From Pythium myriotylum (taxonomy: Eukaryota; Oomycota; Peronosporomycetes; Pythiales; Pythiaceae), in NCBI GenBank assembly GCA_023091665.1, contig JALJCQ010000030.1, positions 2,358,501 through 2,422,500 of the forward strand: a DNA stretch of 64,000 nucleotides, in the 5' to 3' direction. This document shows positions 10,780-21,566 of this stretch, piece after piece. Numbering within the stretch: the first letter of the stretch is position 1; each line of letters begins with the position of its first letter. A program made the position numbers and the translations under genes. A model generated the notes under the pieces. It saw only the letters and a list, made by a program, of their open reading frames with translations. It made no database searches and was not told where the DNA came from.

Positions 10780-10854
10780 TGAGATTGTGAATGGCTCACT
10801 ATTCGGAGCAGCTGAGTCAATGCAAGCAATGGCCTGCGCCATTTGAGAAGCAGG

Positions 10855-11954
10855 ATGGACGCCAAGGATTACGACGCGATTTGCGCCGAGGCAACGAGCG
10901 CTGCAGAGAGTCGCCTGCTGGAACATTTTGTAGGTGACTGTGAAATGCTCTTATTCGAATGATGGAGCCGCTGACTCCACCAAGAAACTATATGGCGGCG
11001 AAGTTTGGACGATTGGAGCAGGATGTGAGAACTGCCGCCAAGTTGTCGAGGACGCGAGCACCCTCAAGAAGTGCTCTGTGTGCCATGCTGCTCTGTTTTG
11101 CAACGCAGAGTGTCTGAAGAGTGCGTGGCGTCGCCACAAGAACGAATGCGCCGTCATCACAACGATGCGAAAGTATGGCGCACAGGACTCGGTCCCGGTG
11201 GAGACGTAAGTCGAGTTTGTTGCTTTGAGTGACTGCATGCCTGCTCACGCGAATCATGCAGACTTCTTCCTCTTTTGAAGACTTTCGGGTGGCAAGACGC
11301 TGAAAAAAGCAGTGCAAAGCCTAAGGTTGTTGGTGTGGCAGCGTCGCTACGGATGGAGGACTCGTCGCTTCCAGGATGGTTCTGCTCCGCTGACTACGAA
11401 GTGGTAAGGTCACTACCGCGTTGGACATCGAATTGGGAGTTGCTAAATACCCTCGTCTATAGGAATCCAAAGAACGGCAAAAAGAGTTGTTCAATGCCGC
11501 CCTGGTGCTTTTCGCCTTGCTTCGTGATGGGGAGAGCTGGACCCGAGACAAGGAGAGTTTCCCACGTTCAAGTTACACCCATATCGAGGTCAGCAGTGGT
11601 AGTCTTTCTCCCTACCGATACGATATTTGTTGACGAACAATGAGCTGACTCACGGGCGTCGCTGTGTTCGTTAGTCGATCCCGAAAGTAACCAGCTCTCA
11701 GCCGAGTTTTGTTCAGCAGCTGCTCGAGTTCAACGGTCACTTGCTCCTATTTACTGCATGGTTGCAGCACCCGGAGCCACCAGCGACACAGTCCATTCCA
11801 CTCGAGGATCGCGGGTTTTATGGTGTCATTGATTCGATTCTTCAAGTAGGGTGAGTTCTACAACTACAGTGTTGTGTTGCTTGTAGAGCCTAAATTTCTT
11901 TCCGCGTGCAGAGCAATTCGAGAAGCTATCGACAACTTCATGGACTCGAGATGA
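10855..11954 (+). CDS. MYND-type zinc finger protein
   Basis: Six exons (10855-10929, 10985-11205, 11262-11403, 11463-11588, 11675-11850, 11912-11954) give 260 residues in continuous phase. Exon 2 carries a MYND finger, CENCRQVVEDASTLKKCSVC, then FCNAECLKSAWRRHKNEC. The Cys/His spacing is complete for two zinc ions, and such fingers normally bind short proline-containing peptides. The rest has no SET or other known domain. Exons 4-5 encode an amphipathic helical region (QKELFNAALVLFALLRDG, QQLLEFNGHLLLFTAWLQH) that could be a partner-binding bundle. Whether it acts with the SET protein next door is only a guess; MYND and SET occur together in SMYD proteins, but here they are separate genes. 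Confidence 0.75.
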
Positions 11955-12078
11955 GTTCAACACACACATCATCGATAACAATGGGAAATACATTGACGCG
12001 TTAACTTGGGCTCTCACCCCGAGAGAAAGAACGCGTGCTTCGAATAGAGATCACAAGTTCCACGAACTGAACATTTGG

Positions 12079-13732
12079 TCACGCAAGCTTAGCAACGCGG
12101 TAGAGCGTGTCCAACATCTCCTCGATGTCTTGGTCAAGCTCGTAGCACTCGATAGCTGCAATCACCTTCTCATTGTCGGTGAGGATCAGGTCCTTCAGTC
12201 GCGCTTTCTCTTCCTCTGAAATGAGGTTATCAGCGGCGATGCGACTGGCCGCCTTAAGAGCCAATGTGTAACGCGCACGTCGTGACAGTGACGACTTCTT
12301 GGGTGACTTCGACTCATCCCCCTCACCGAGCTCTCCCTCTAGCATGAACAATAGATGATGAGTAACTTTGCTACGCGCTTGCTCCATCATGGTATCGGGC
12401 TCACCATCCACAATCCCTTTATCTTCAAGGTCAGAGATCGATGGGCGCTTTCGTAAGTGGCGGGCCAGTTCATCCGCCTTCAGCTGACGCTCGAGTTGAT
12501 GTTTTGTACCTTGCAGAGCTGGCGAGACAGCTTGGGCTGGGTCTGCACGTAGCCGTCTCAGTCAGATATGGGAAGTCAACGCATTAGCAGCACTCCATGC
12601 TCACCATCGATAATGTGCTGCGTTACGAGATCATCTTTTTCAGGACGTGTTTCGAGCAAGTGTGCAACATGGTTTTGCACGAGGTTTCGTTCGAGCTTCT
12701 TGGCGGTGGCTGTCAGGCTTGGGGCGACTTGCACATCCGACTCTACCACCAAAACCTAATAAATATTGCGAACTTCCACCATAAACGAAATTATGGATGG
12801 CTTACTGTCCAGCACGCCTTGTGCCGCCAGATCATCGATGGAAGGGCGTTTGGTGAGCTGCTGGCTAACTCGATCCGCGTTCATCTGACGCTGCAGTTTA
12901 TCCTGTGTGGCCTGTAGGCTCGGTGCGACTCCCTCTATCATGCGAATGAGTCGTTAAAAATGAGATCTCACTGGGGGCAGTGCTTTGGGTCTGACCTTTG
13001 ACAATTCCTTGTTCTTTGAGCTCATGAACATCCGGTCGATGCTCCAAACGATGCGAGAGCTCGTCCGAACTCATTCTGCGCTGTAGCTTCTTCTGCACGC
13101 TCTGAAGACCCGGGGCTACATTAGTGTTCAGCACGTGAAGCTTCTCCAGATCTTCCACTTCCGGTCGAGCACCAAGGAGTCGGTCAATCTTGTCCGAAGT
13201 GATCTTCTTCTCGAGGTCTTTCGCCGTTGATGCGAGCGCCCCAGAGAGTCTACGGCTCGCGCCCGTGGGGTTGATGATATGCTCATTGGTTTTGTGCATC
13301 TCATCTGGGTCTTGGCGTGACTCGATCTTCTCGCCAATCGACTCAGCGATGTGGGCGAGTTTCTCAGCATCCTCCAGAGACTCTATTGGTCACCGCAAGA
13401 TGTTTTATCAGACAGTGGACACATGATCTTCATCCAGGATACGCACTCATGATGCCACTCTCCTGGATTTCCTCGATCGACTTGCGCCTCTGAAGAGCAT
13501 GGTCGATCTTGTCTGGTTCACACTCCCACCCATGAGCTCAACCGCGAGCAAGCGGCCGTGGGGTTCTCCACTCACCTGCCGTCTCTTTGATGGTCGGAGA
13601 CGAAGCCCCCTCGGCCTTCGCCTCGGGGCTCTTGACTGGCGTCGAGGAGTTCGACTTGGTGCTCTTGGCCGGCGAGGCTGCGGCGGCGCCGTTGCTCTCG
13701 GCGGCCTTGGGCTGCTTGGACTTCTTGGCCAT
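12079..13732 (-). CDS. RPEL-repeat protein (putative G-actin binding)
   Basis: Exons 13732-13576, 13512-13447, 13382-12996, 12934-12806, 12742-12605 and 12542-12079 give 446 residues. At least six RPEL-like motifs are readable: DHALQRRKSIEEIQESGIM, DRLLGARPEVEDLEKLHVL, SHRLEHRPDVHELKEQGIV, SQQLTKRPSIDDLAAQGVL, AHLLETRPEKDDLVTQHII and ARHLRKRPSISDLEDKGIV. A degenerate one reads SRQDPDEMHKTNEHII. RPEL motifs of MRTF and Phactr bind monomeric actin through L-x3-L-x2-RP-x4-L. Each is preceded by a coiled segment of the type APSLQATQDKLQRQM. The last 110 residues form another helical region. Every intron is in phase 1. The start is uncertain: 13732 is the first AUG, but the frame stays open upstream and there encodes RLEEIQRHGKI, half of another motif. 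Confidence 0.8.
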
Positions 13733-13981
13733 GTCGTTGTCGTCGGAGAGCGGCGCGACAGCGGCAGGGGCGTCCGCGTTGCTCGGCTGTTGTCCTATGG
13801 CTTCTGGCGGCGAGCGCGGGAGCCGAATCTTCCCGTGTCTCTGGATCTCCTCGAGACGCAAGGCCGGGTCTTTGGGAGACCAGCAATTGTTCCCCCCGGA
13901 GGTTCTATTGAAATAGGCAGTTGAAGTTGCAGAAAAGAAACAGCACGCATCTTTGTGTATTAGCCTCGTCTAGCCTCTCCT

Positions 13982-16359
13982 CTAGGCGAACTTGTAGGCG
14001 CACTCGATGAACCGCTCGCAGGTCATCATGTCGTCGCCCGACTTGAGGAGGTCTTCCTTGGCCATCTCGGCGATCAGCAGCAGCTTCTTCACCGAGATAG
14101 GCTGGTTGGCCATCATCTCCAAGATGCGCTGCTTCTCACGGTCCGCGACTGGCAGGCTCGTGTGCGTGAGCACGGCGTCGAGCTCCTCCATCTTCCGCAG
14201 CTGTGGCACTTCGAGACACAGGTCGAAGACCTCCGACAGCTCCAGCGCGCGCATGGCGTCATAGTTGGATGTGATGCCGATGACTACCAGCTTGCGGCCC
14301 GCCACAGGCACAGGATTGCGCACGAGTACCATCAGTGCTTGCAGCACTAAATTTGAAAAGCGAGGACCGAGACCTACACACAACAACAAATCAGTAACAT
14401 GTTCTTCCTCTCCCAGGCGCAAGATCAGCGGCACGCACCAACGTAATCCATGAGGCGCTCGATATCGTCGAGGATGATGATGCTTAGTGACGAGCGGTAC
14501 GCCTCTTCGAACACATTGTAAATGTACGAACACTTTGCGTTCTCGGCTCGCGCAATCAGTTCGGACGCTTTGATCAAGCGAACAAGAGGGAACTCACTCG
14601 CGACTGCGCAGTACGTCGCGAGTGCTGTCTTGCCTGCCCCGCGTTCTCCATGAAGGAGCACTGACATGAGTGGAGTCTTGTCGTTTGCCTTGACCTGGTC
14701 AATGACGCGCGAAAGTGCCTCCTGCACATCAGTGAAGCTCTTTCCGTACGGAACAAGTCCGTTCTTGTAAAAGAGTGACAATTCATCGCTCTTCGCACCA
14801 AACTTGGGCTTGACTTCTTCCAGCGCCAGATCGAAGTCCTCCATGCGGATTTCCGGGTTGAAGTTCTTCATCGCATGGAACGTCTTGCCGTCTGTGCCTC
14901 GGGATAGTGCGTGAGCTGTCGCTGCACGCACCAAACCTTCAATCTCAGCGCCAGAAAAATTCTTAGTGCGATGTACGAGGTTCTTGTACTCAGGGTCGCC
15001 GTTGACTAGCTTTTTGGGGTCAAGACAGGAATCTAGATCTGCGATAACGTCCGCATGAAGGGCCCCCTTCTCGCGAGCACGCTCCGTGTGAATCTTGAGG
15101 ATTTGGCCACGGCCGTGAGCATCGGGTAAATTGATCTCGATCTGGACTTCCAAACGACCTGGGCGCATGAGAGCCTCATCAAGCATATCCTTTCGGTTCG
15201 TCATTCCAATCACGAGAACGTTGTTCAAACTGTCGACACCATCGATCTGAGTAAGCAGTTGGTTCACCACACTGTCACCAACGCCAGTGCCATCACGGCT
15301 GGAGCCTCGCTGTTTACAGATTGCATCGATTTCATCAAAAATGATGATGTGGACTTCACTCTCATCGCCAAGTTCCTGCTGATCCTTTCGTGCGTCCGCA
15401 AAGAGCTCTCGAATCTTGCGCTCCGACTCACCGACGAACTTGTCGAGGATCTCAGGGCCGTTGACAACCTTCGGCTCAGCTGATGTGAGTGCTTGAGAAA
15501 TCTTACGAGCAATAAGGGTCTTGCCACAACCAGGCGGACCGTATAGGAGCATGCCACGGACATGCTTGATGCCGAGCTTCTGGATCACATCCGTGGGGAA
15601 GAGTCGAGATGCAAACGCACGACGGAAGATGTCGTTAAATTCCTTATCGAGACCGCCAATGCCAAGCTTCGAGAAGTCAAAATCGGGCTTGAACACAGAG
15701 CGCGATTGACCAGATGACTGGTTCGTAAGTCGCACAGGTGCATCCGGGCCCTTAGTGAAGTTCAGGATCGCGCCTTTGAGGTACGTTCCAAGCGTGGGGG
15801 AGAAAGAGTTTGTACGGCTCCCAGACACCGCTTGTCCATCTGTGTCGACCAATTCGACGCCCGTGCACTGAATTCGGAGTGGAAGACCGTCACAGCTCAC
15901 TGCCATGAGCTGCCCAACGCCAAAGACCTGGTTTTGGTACTCAGACTCAAAGAGGCTCTTCAGAATCTGGCAGTCGATGACTCGAACATCGTTTGGCTGC
16001 CCACGGGAGAGGATCATCTGGATCTCGAACGTCGCGGTTCCAATGATGCTCGGCTTTGAGCTGCTCGGGACATAGGGCGCCAGCACAACGTTCTGGTTGA
16101 GCGGAAGCCCCGCGCACATGCGCTGCATCGAGCCGACGGCAATCGTCCCGCGCTTGAGGTCGCTGTGCGGCTTCGTGGAGAAGACGAACTTGCGGTTGAC
16201 CCAAATGCGGAGGCCAAAGTCGCGCAGCTCCTCCTTGGTCGTGATGCCGGCCGGTGTCTGCCCCACGAGCTCCCGGAAGTCGTCCATGTTCACATAGACC
16301 AAGTTGGTGAACGCGAGCGAGTTGGAGGGAAGACCCACGACAGCGACTTCGAGCGGCAT
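13982..16359 (-). CDS. NSF: N-ethylmaleimide-sensitive factor (NSF/Sec18), AAA+ ATPase
   Basis: Two exons (16359-14439 and 14373-13982) give 770 residues, the normal size. NSF uses ATP to pull apart SNARE complexes after membrane fusion, working as a hexamer with SNAP adaptors. The N domain starts with the AUG at 16359. D1 carries the P-loop YGPPGCGKTL, Walker B IIFDEIDAICKQRG, the following SSRDGTG loop and the MRPGRLE arginine-finger region. D2 carries GERGAGKTALA and IIILDDIERLMDYV. The single intron falls just after the D2 Walker B strand (MDYVG/LGPRFSN). The RPEL gene begins only about 250 bp downstream on the same strand. Confidence 0.95.
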
Positions 16360-16591
16360 GGCGACGGACGGAGGGAGGCTCGAAGACGTGCGGGGGGCAA
16401 TTCGGGCAATGGGCGAGAGGGGAGGGAAGCTGTCAGAGGTGTCCTCTGCTTCTTCAAATAGTGAAGCGCCACGTCGAAGGAGGCAAGTAGGTTACGGTTA
16501 CACGCAAACGGAAAAAGAGTAACCTATGGGTTCGTCCTAGTCCAGGACAGGACCGCACTTCAACTTGACGGAGACTAGCCTCTACTGCTGC

Positions 16592-18909
16592 TTAGAGACC
16601 TTTGCTCTTGAGGAACGCGTCCTGGTTTGGCTCACGGCCCAAGAACTCCTTGAGCATCTCGCTGGCGTCGACAGATCCACCGCGCGCGAGGATAAGCTCT
16701 CGGTACGCGAGGCCAGTCTTGGGGTTCATGAGTCCCTCTTTCTTGAAGCGCGACTGGAACATGTCCATTGAGAAGACCTCGCTCCACATGTAGCCGTAGT
16801 ACTGCGCGTCATATCCGCCCGCAAGATGGCCGAATGAGGCGGCAAAGTTGGTGCCGGGCGTCATATCGATGAGCATGATCTCACTCTGCAGCTGCTTGAG
16901 CACCTTAGCCGTGTCGGACTTTGGCTTGGAGTGAATCAGCTGGTCGAACGTGGCGAAGAGAAGCTGACGCTTGTTGAGTAGACCAGTGTTCGCATTCTTG
17001 GTGGAGATGAGACGCTCAATCAATTCATCCGACAGTTTCTAAGGGGGGGGGGGGGGGGGGGGAAGCGACGATGACAATCCGCAATGACTCAGAAACCAAA
17101 ACCATGAACGCACCTCTTTCGTAAGGTAGTGCGATGAAAGGCGCTGCAGCGGTTCTTTCTCCCAACACCAGTTCTCAAGCATTTGGCTCGGCGCCTCCAC
17201 GAAGTCTCGCTCAACCCGAGTGCCAGCGAAACGAGGAATATCAGTCTCGGAACACAAGCAGTGCATCACGTGGCCAAATTCGTGGAAGTAGGTAACCACC
17301 TCGCCGTGGTTGAGCAGCGATGGCTTTGTCTTGGTTGGTGCGTTGAAGTTCGCAACCATAGCCGCCGCTGGAAGCTGGCGCTGACCCTTCGAGTCAATGC
17401 ATGACTGTTGGAGCGTAAAACACGCGGCATGGCCGTACTTGCCCTGGCGAGGGAACAAATCCAGGTAGAAATGTCCTACAAGGTTGCCCTCACGCCCTTT
17501 ACGGGCATCGTGGACCGCAAACATGCGCACTTCCTTGTGCCACACATGAGGTTGCGAGACCTCAGTAAACTTGAGGCTCAACAACTCCTGGTACATCGCC
17601 AACAGCTCGTCCGTCACGTGGCTAAGCGGGAAGAACTCGCGCACCTTCTCGGAATCGATGGAGCAGTGCTTCTTCACGAATTGATCCATGTAATAACGGA
17701 AGTCCCACATATTGATCTTGCCGTCGAACTTGTGGCCGTGAAGTTCATCATCGACTTCCTTCAGCTTGAGAAGCACATCTAGCTCCTTCTTAGCGAGAGG
17801 TACTAGCTTGTTATCCAGATCCGAAAGGAACTGCTTGACTGTTTGTGGGCTCTTGGCCATACTAAGCAAGGTCGAAACGAGTTGTAAACGGTCAGGCTAT
17901 CCGATACAGGTAGCAAAACTAAAGCCACTCACCGCTGCTCGAGGACATACGCCGCGTGATTCTCGTAGCCAAGCGTGACGGCCACCTTGTGACGCAACTC
18001 GAGCATCTCTTCAAGAATAGCTGTGTTTGTGTCGATACAGCGACGGTTGAAGGCCACTTCAACGGTCTTTCGAGTGAGGGGGACCGTGCAAGTGTTGAGA
18101 ATCGGGAATACGGTTGGGTATGACAGCGCGATCTGGTACACACCAGCGTTAGAGAATCGCCAGAATTGGATCTACTCACATTCACTCACCTTGAACTTGC
18201 CGTCAGCCCCCTTCGTCAGACCCGAAATGAAGTCTTCACTCAAACCCTTGAGCTCATCCGCCGAGAAGCTCACTTCGGTAGTCTCTTCCGTCAGGTTTTG
18301 GTGGTATTGGATCCCAAGCTTCGAGAGCTTCTGCTTCCACTCCTGAACTTGCTTTTGTTTCTCGGCATCAAGCTGCAGGCCGTTGCGTTCGAAGTCCTGA
18401 ACGAGACGCTTGACATAGCGCTTCTGGACGGACGTCAGCTTATCGAAGGCCGGGCTGGTCGCGAAGTGGTGGAGCACCTTGTAAACATCCGCACGCATGC
18501 CACGCTTCACCAAGAAATCCTCAATGGCTTCGTCAGCCTTGTTGCATGCGTCACGGATCTCCTTCGAAGTCGACACGTGGCCGAGGAACGTAACGTTCGT
18601 GACGCGCGCCAGCATCTCAGCGTCCAAGTCGATGAGCTTCTGAGCGGTCGAAGCGAAGGAGACCGAAGACGTCGGCGTCGCCGCAATCTCGTCGTCGACG
18701 TGCTGCATCTTGGCGATGATGGCCGCGGTTTCCGCCTCGATCTCCGGCACCGAAAGATCGAAGCGCAAGTGCGTGAGCTGCTTGCGCGCGAGCACGAGAC
18801 GCTGGCGCTGCTGCTTGCGCGCCCAGAGGCCCAGGCCCGCGACGGCCGCGACCGCCGCGGCAGCCACGAGCACCGTCTTCTTCTTGTCGTTCGCCGACGC
18901 GCTGCTCAT
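16592..18909 (-). CDS. M3-family metallo-oligopeptidase (thimet oligopeptidase/neurolysin type) with N-terminal anchor
   Basis: Four exons (18909-18190, 18132-17933, 17861-17114, 17038-16592) give 704 residues, the usual M3 length. These zinc enzymes cut short peptides in the cytosol, mitochondria or plastids. The zinc site HEFGHVMHCLCS is intact. Other family blocks are FDGKINMWDFRYYM, GHFYLDLFPRQGKYGHAACF, VEAPSQMLENW and YDAQYYGYMWSEVFSMDMF. Residues about 11-27 (VLVAAAAVAAVAGLGLWA) form a hydrophobic segment, preceded and followed by basic residues, which should act as a membrane anchor; many soluble relatives lack it. The AUG at 18909 was chosen because upstream in-frame sequence looks like 5' UTR. 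The last intron (17113-17039) contains a run of 20 C on the coding strand just before the acceptor. Confidence 0.9.
17043..17062. repeat. Homopolymer (G)20, intronic polypyrimidine tract of the M3 peptidase gene
   Basis: Twenty consecutive G on the + strand read as C20 followed by TTAG on the coding strand, directly before the exon that starts at 17038. The run takes the position of the polypyrimidine tract of this 75-bp intron. Such tracts are prone to slippage and to sequencing error, so its exact length is uncertain. Confidence 0.9.
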
Positions 18910-19084
18910 CGTCGGAGGCCTTGACTGGTGACGAGTCCAATCTTCGAATGCCCAGGACCTCGACGTGCGGCTGCAGGTTGAGGCAATATAATCCACCAAT
19001 CAATGATGACAATGATCCGCGTTTGAACCAATTGAATGGTATGTATTGACTGAGTCAGAAGAAAGGGATCCTTTTGGCCTAACG

Positions 19085-20075
19085 TTACAACTTGTTCGAG
19101 ACGCCGCAAGTGTCCGCCGTGCCGAGAACCTCCGGCGAAGCAGCATCCTGATCGATGAACCAGCTCACCACACCGTCCACGGGCTCGACGGCCGCGGCCG
19201 GAAGTGGTGGAGAGCGTTTCTCGAGGCCGAGCATATGAGCCATGAGAGGCGCCTTGCTCGCACCGGTGGCGACAAAAGCGATCTGCAACGATCGGCAACT
19301 ACAAATTAGCGGTTGCATCGGACGTCTAGACGATTCGAGGTCTTACGTGAGCGGCGTTGTTCACGACTGGATACGTGAGCGTGATCCGCTGGGGAGGAGG
19401 CTTCGGTGAGTCTTCAATGGAGGCGACAAAGAGTGATCGCTCCTGCAAAAGCGGGTGGCCAGGGAAGAGCGAGCACGTATGGCCATCTGGCCCCATGCCT
19501 AGAAGCAGCAAGTCAAAGCGCGGGAGCTATGACGCAATTAGCTCACTGCAACTCCAAGATAATCGAGTACAAGCTCACTCACCTCGCTTCCCCACACCGT
19601 TCCGAGCTTCGCAGTGTAGTCTGCTGCAGCGGCTTCAGGCGAAAGCGACGCATCTATCGTGTAGATCTGAGCCGGAGGAATGGACACCTACAATCCAGCA
19701 GCCTCAGGGCCATCATTTTCAAATAATCCGTGCAGAGCGCGACCATCTTACGTGATCGAACAACGCCTCCTTGCAAGCCTTGAAGTTGCTGTCGTCATGC
19801 TCAAGCGGGACGCAACGCTCGTCCGCGAAGAAGACGTGCCACTTGGAGAAGTCGACGCCGTCCTTGATGGAGGCGAGCCCTTTGTTGAGGATCTTCGGCA
19901 GTGATCCGCCGGAGAGGGCGACCGTGAACTGGCCGCGCGCAGCGATAGCGTCGGCGCTGAGCTTGTGGACAAGCAGACCGACGGCCTGGCCGACCGCGTC
20001 CGCGTTGGCGTGGACGAAGACCTCCCTGCTCGTCTCGAACGAGCGGTGCAGCACGAGGCCAGTCGCGTCGGTCAT
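19085..20075 (-). CDS. PGL: 6-phosphogluconolactonase
   Basis: Four exons (20075-19752, 19687-19583, 19526-19347, 19282-19085) give 268 residues. The enzyme hydrolyses 6-phosphogluconolactone in the second step of the oxidative pentose phosphate pathway, in the cytosol. Family marks are visible: [14 protein letters not shown] (substrate loop), [19 protein letters not shown] (catalytic region) and [19 protein letters not shown]. The C-terminal WFIDQDAA is also typical. All introns are phase 0 and 56-64 bp long. It lacks the glucose-6-phosphate dehydrogenase fusion seen in some protists. AUG 20075 is chosen because homology starts there. It is divergent to the C2 gene, 258 bp away. Confidence 0.92.
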
Positions 20076-20333
20076 CTTGGCCGATCTTGGAATGGAGGCC
20101 TCCTTGTGAGCCAAGATGCGTGATGAGCTTCTACAATTGGCTAAAATGATTTGATTTTCCTCCAATCATCCGAAGCGACAAACCCAGATTGATGTCGCGC
20201 GAAGGTCGTCTGGGACAATGGGGAGAATGATGACGCTGGGGCTCTTCCTCGGACGGTCCCTCCGGTGGGTGCCATGCCAACTCATCCGGAGAGTCCTCTT
20301 TCTTCCTCGCGGTGAGAAGGACAAGCAGACCCG

Positions 20334-21397
20334 ATGGAGCTCCACGTGCGCGTCGTCTCAGCGCGCAACCTGCTGGACAAGCAGACCTTCGGCCGACAGG
20401 ACCCGTACTGCAAGGTCTCGGTCCGCAACAAGACCTTCAAGACCCGCGTCCATGACAACGGCCGTGCGTCGGGCCTCTGCAGCGCCTGGGCGGAAGGGTG
20501 CGCGACTAACGAACGTCTCTCTGCGCAGATCGCACGCCCGTGTGGAACGAGAAGTTCGTCTTCGAGGTCTTTGACCCGCAGCTCGAGCAGCTCCACGTCC
20601 AGATCAAGGACAAGAACTTCACGGCGAGGTGGGCGTGGCTGCATAGATGGGTCCCTGCTCAAGTGCTCATGAGCTCTTGTTTTCGTAGCGTGCTGATCGG
20701 CGAGGTGCGCTTGCCAGTGAACATGTTCATCCACGGCAACGTCACCGACCAGTGGTACACGGTCAACAACGGCTCGAGGAGTGCGGGCGAAGTCAACCTC
20801 CGCGTGCAGCTCATCGGCGGACCCAACGGCGCGGCCTCGGCCCCGCACCCCGAGAAGATGGCCCAGGGTTACCCTGTCGCGACCCCTGCGCCAGTGGCCC
20901 AAAGCAACTACGCGCAACCGCCGCCTCCGCAGCAAGCGTACCCTGCGTACCCGCCCCCTCAGCAGGCACCTCCGCCGCAGTACTCGCAGCCCCCGCCGCA
21001 GTACGCTCAGCCTCCACCTCAGTACGCTCAACCTCCACCGCAGTACGCCCAGCCTCCACCGCAGTACGGACCGCCGCCCCCGCAATATGCTCCACCACCT
21101 TCGTACCATATGCCACCACCACAGCCTCCAATGGTGGTCGCTCCGGCCGTAATCGCAGCACCACCGCCTGTGGTCGTCGCGCCGCCCCCTCAAGTGGTCT
21201 ACACCCCTGGAGTAGCGTACGCTGCTCCTGGATACTACACGAGCCACCACCACCACCACCACGGTGATGGTGGTTACGGTGGAGGCGGGTACTATGATGG
21301 AGGCGGCGGAGTAAGCGCAGGCACCATGGCTCTTGGTGTCGGCGCAGGTGTGGTGGGCGGCATGGTCCTCGGCGAGGTGCTGGACGATATTTTCTAA
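20334..21397 (+). CDS. C2-domain protein with proline/tyrosine repeats and glycine-rich tail
   Basis: Exons 20334-20463, 20529-20628 and 20689-21397 give 312 residues. The first 125 residues form one C2 domain: LHVRVVSARNLLDKQ, GRQDPYCKVSV, TPVWNEKFVFEV and VTDQWYTVNNG. Some of the usual calcium-binding aspartates are present (DPY), so calcium-dependent phospholipid binding is plausible. Next comes about 110 residues of Pro/Gln/Tyr repeats (unit PPPQYAQ), then HHHHHH, Gly/Tyr-rich sequence, and a C-terminal glycine zipper (GTMALGVGAGVVGGMVLGEV) that could insert in membranes. The order C2, Pro-Tyr repeats, Gly-rich end resembles plant SRC2 and some protist C2 proteins. Function is unproven; membrane-surface scaffolding is inference. 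Confidence 0.82.
20970..21100 (+). repeat. In-frame 21-bp tandem repeat coding PPPQYAQ
   Basis: About five to six imperfect copies of a 21-bp unit code for PPPQYAQ or PPPQYGP within the C2 gene. The third codon positions vary between copies, so selection on the peptide rather than recent slippage seems to hold the array. Confidence 0.75.
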
Positions 21398-21566
21398 CTG
21401 TGGAGACTATCCCCAATTCATAATACACGTAAGTTTTGCATACGTACTAGCATTCTGTTCCCAGTCTGACCGCGCACGTCACAACACCACAGGAACTCAA
21501 CTATAATTACGTGCCTCATTTAAAGAATACTTGAGTGCGCTGCAGAGAAAAAAAGCGTCCGGTAGC

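Noticed and set aside
13862..13981. An AUG-initiated frame upstream of the RPEL gene (MRAVSFLQLQ...) as its true start
   Set aside because: It stays in a different frame from the RPEL coding sequence, stops after about 50 codons, and no splice pair was found that joins it in phase.
20282..21262. A 326-codon minus-strand frame rich in Arg/Val/Trp repeats
   Set aside because: It is the shadow of the PPPQYAQ repeat and C2 domain on the plus strand.
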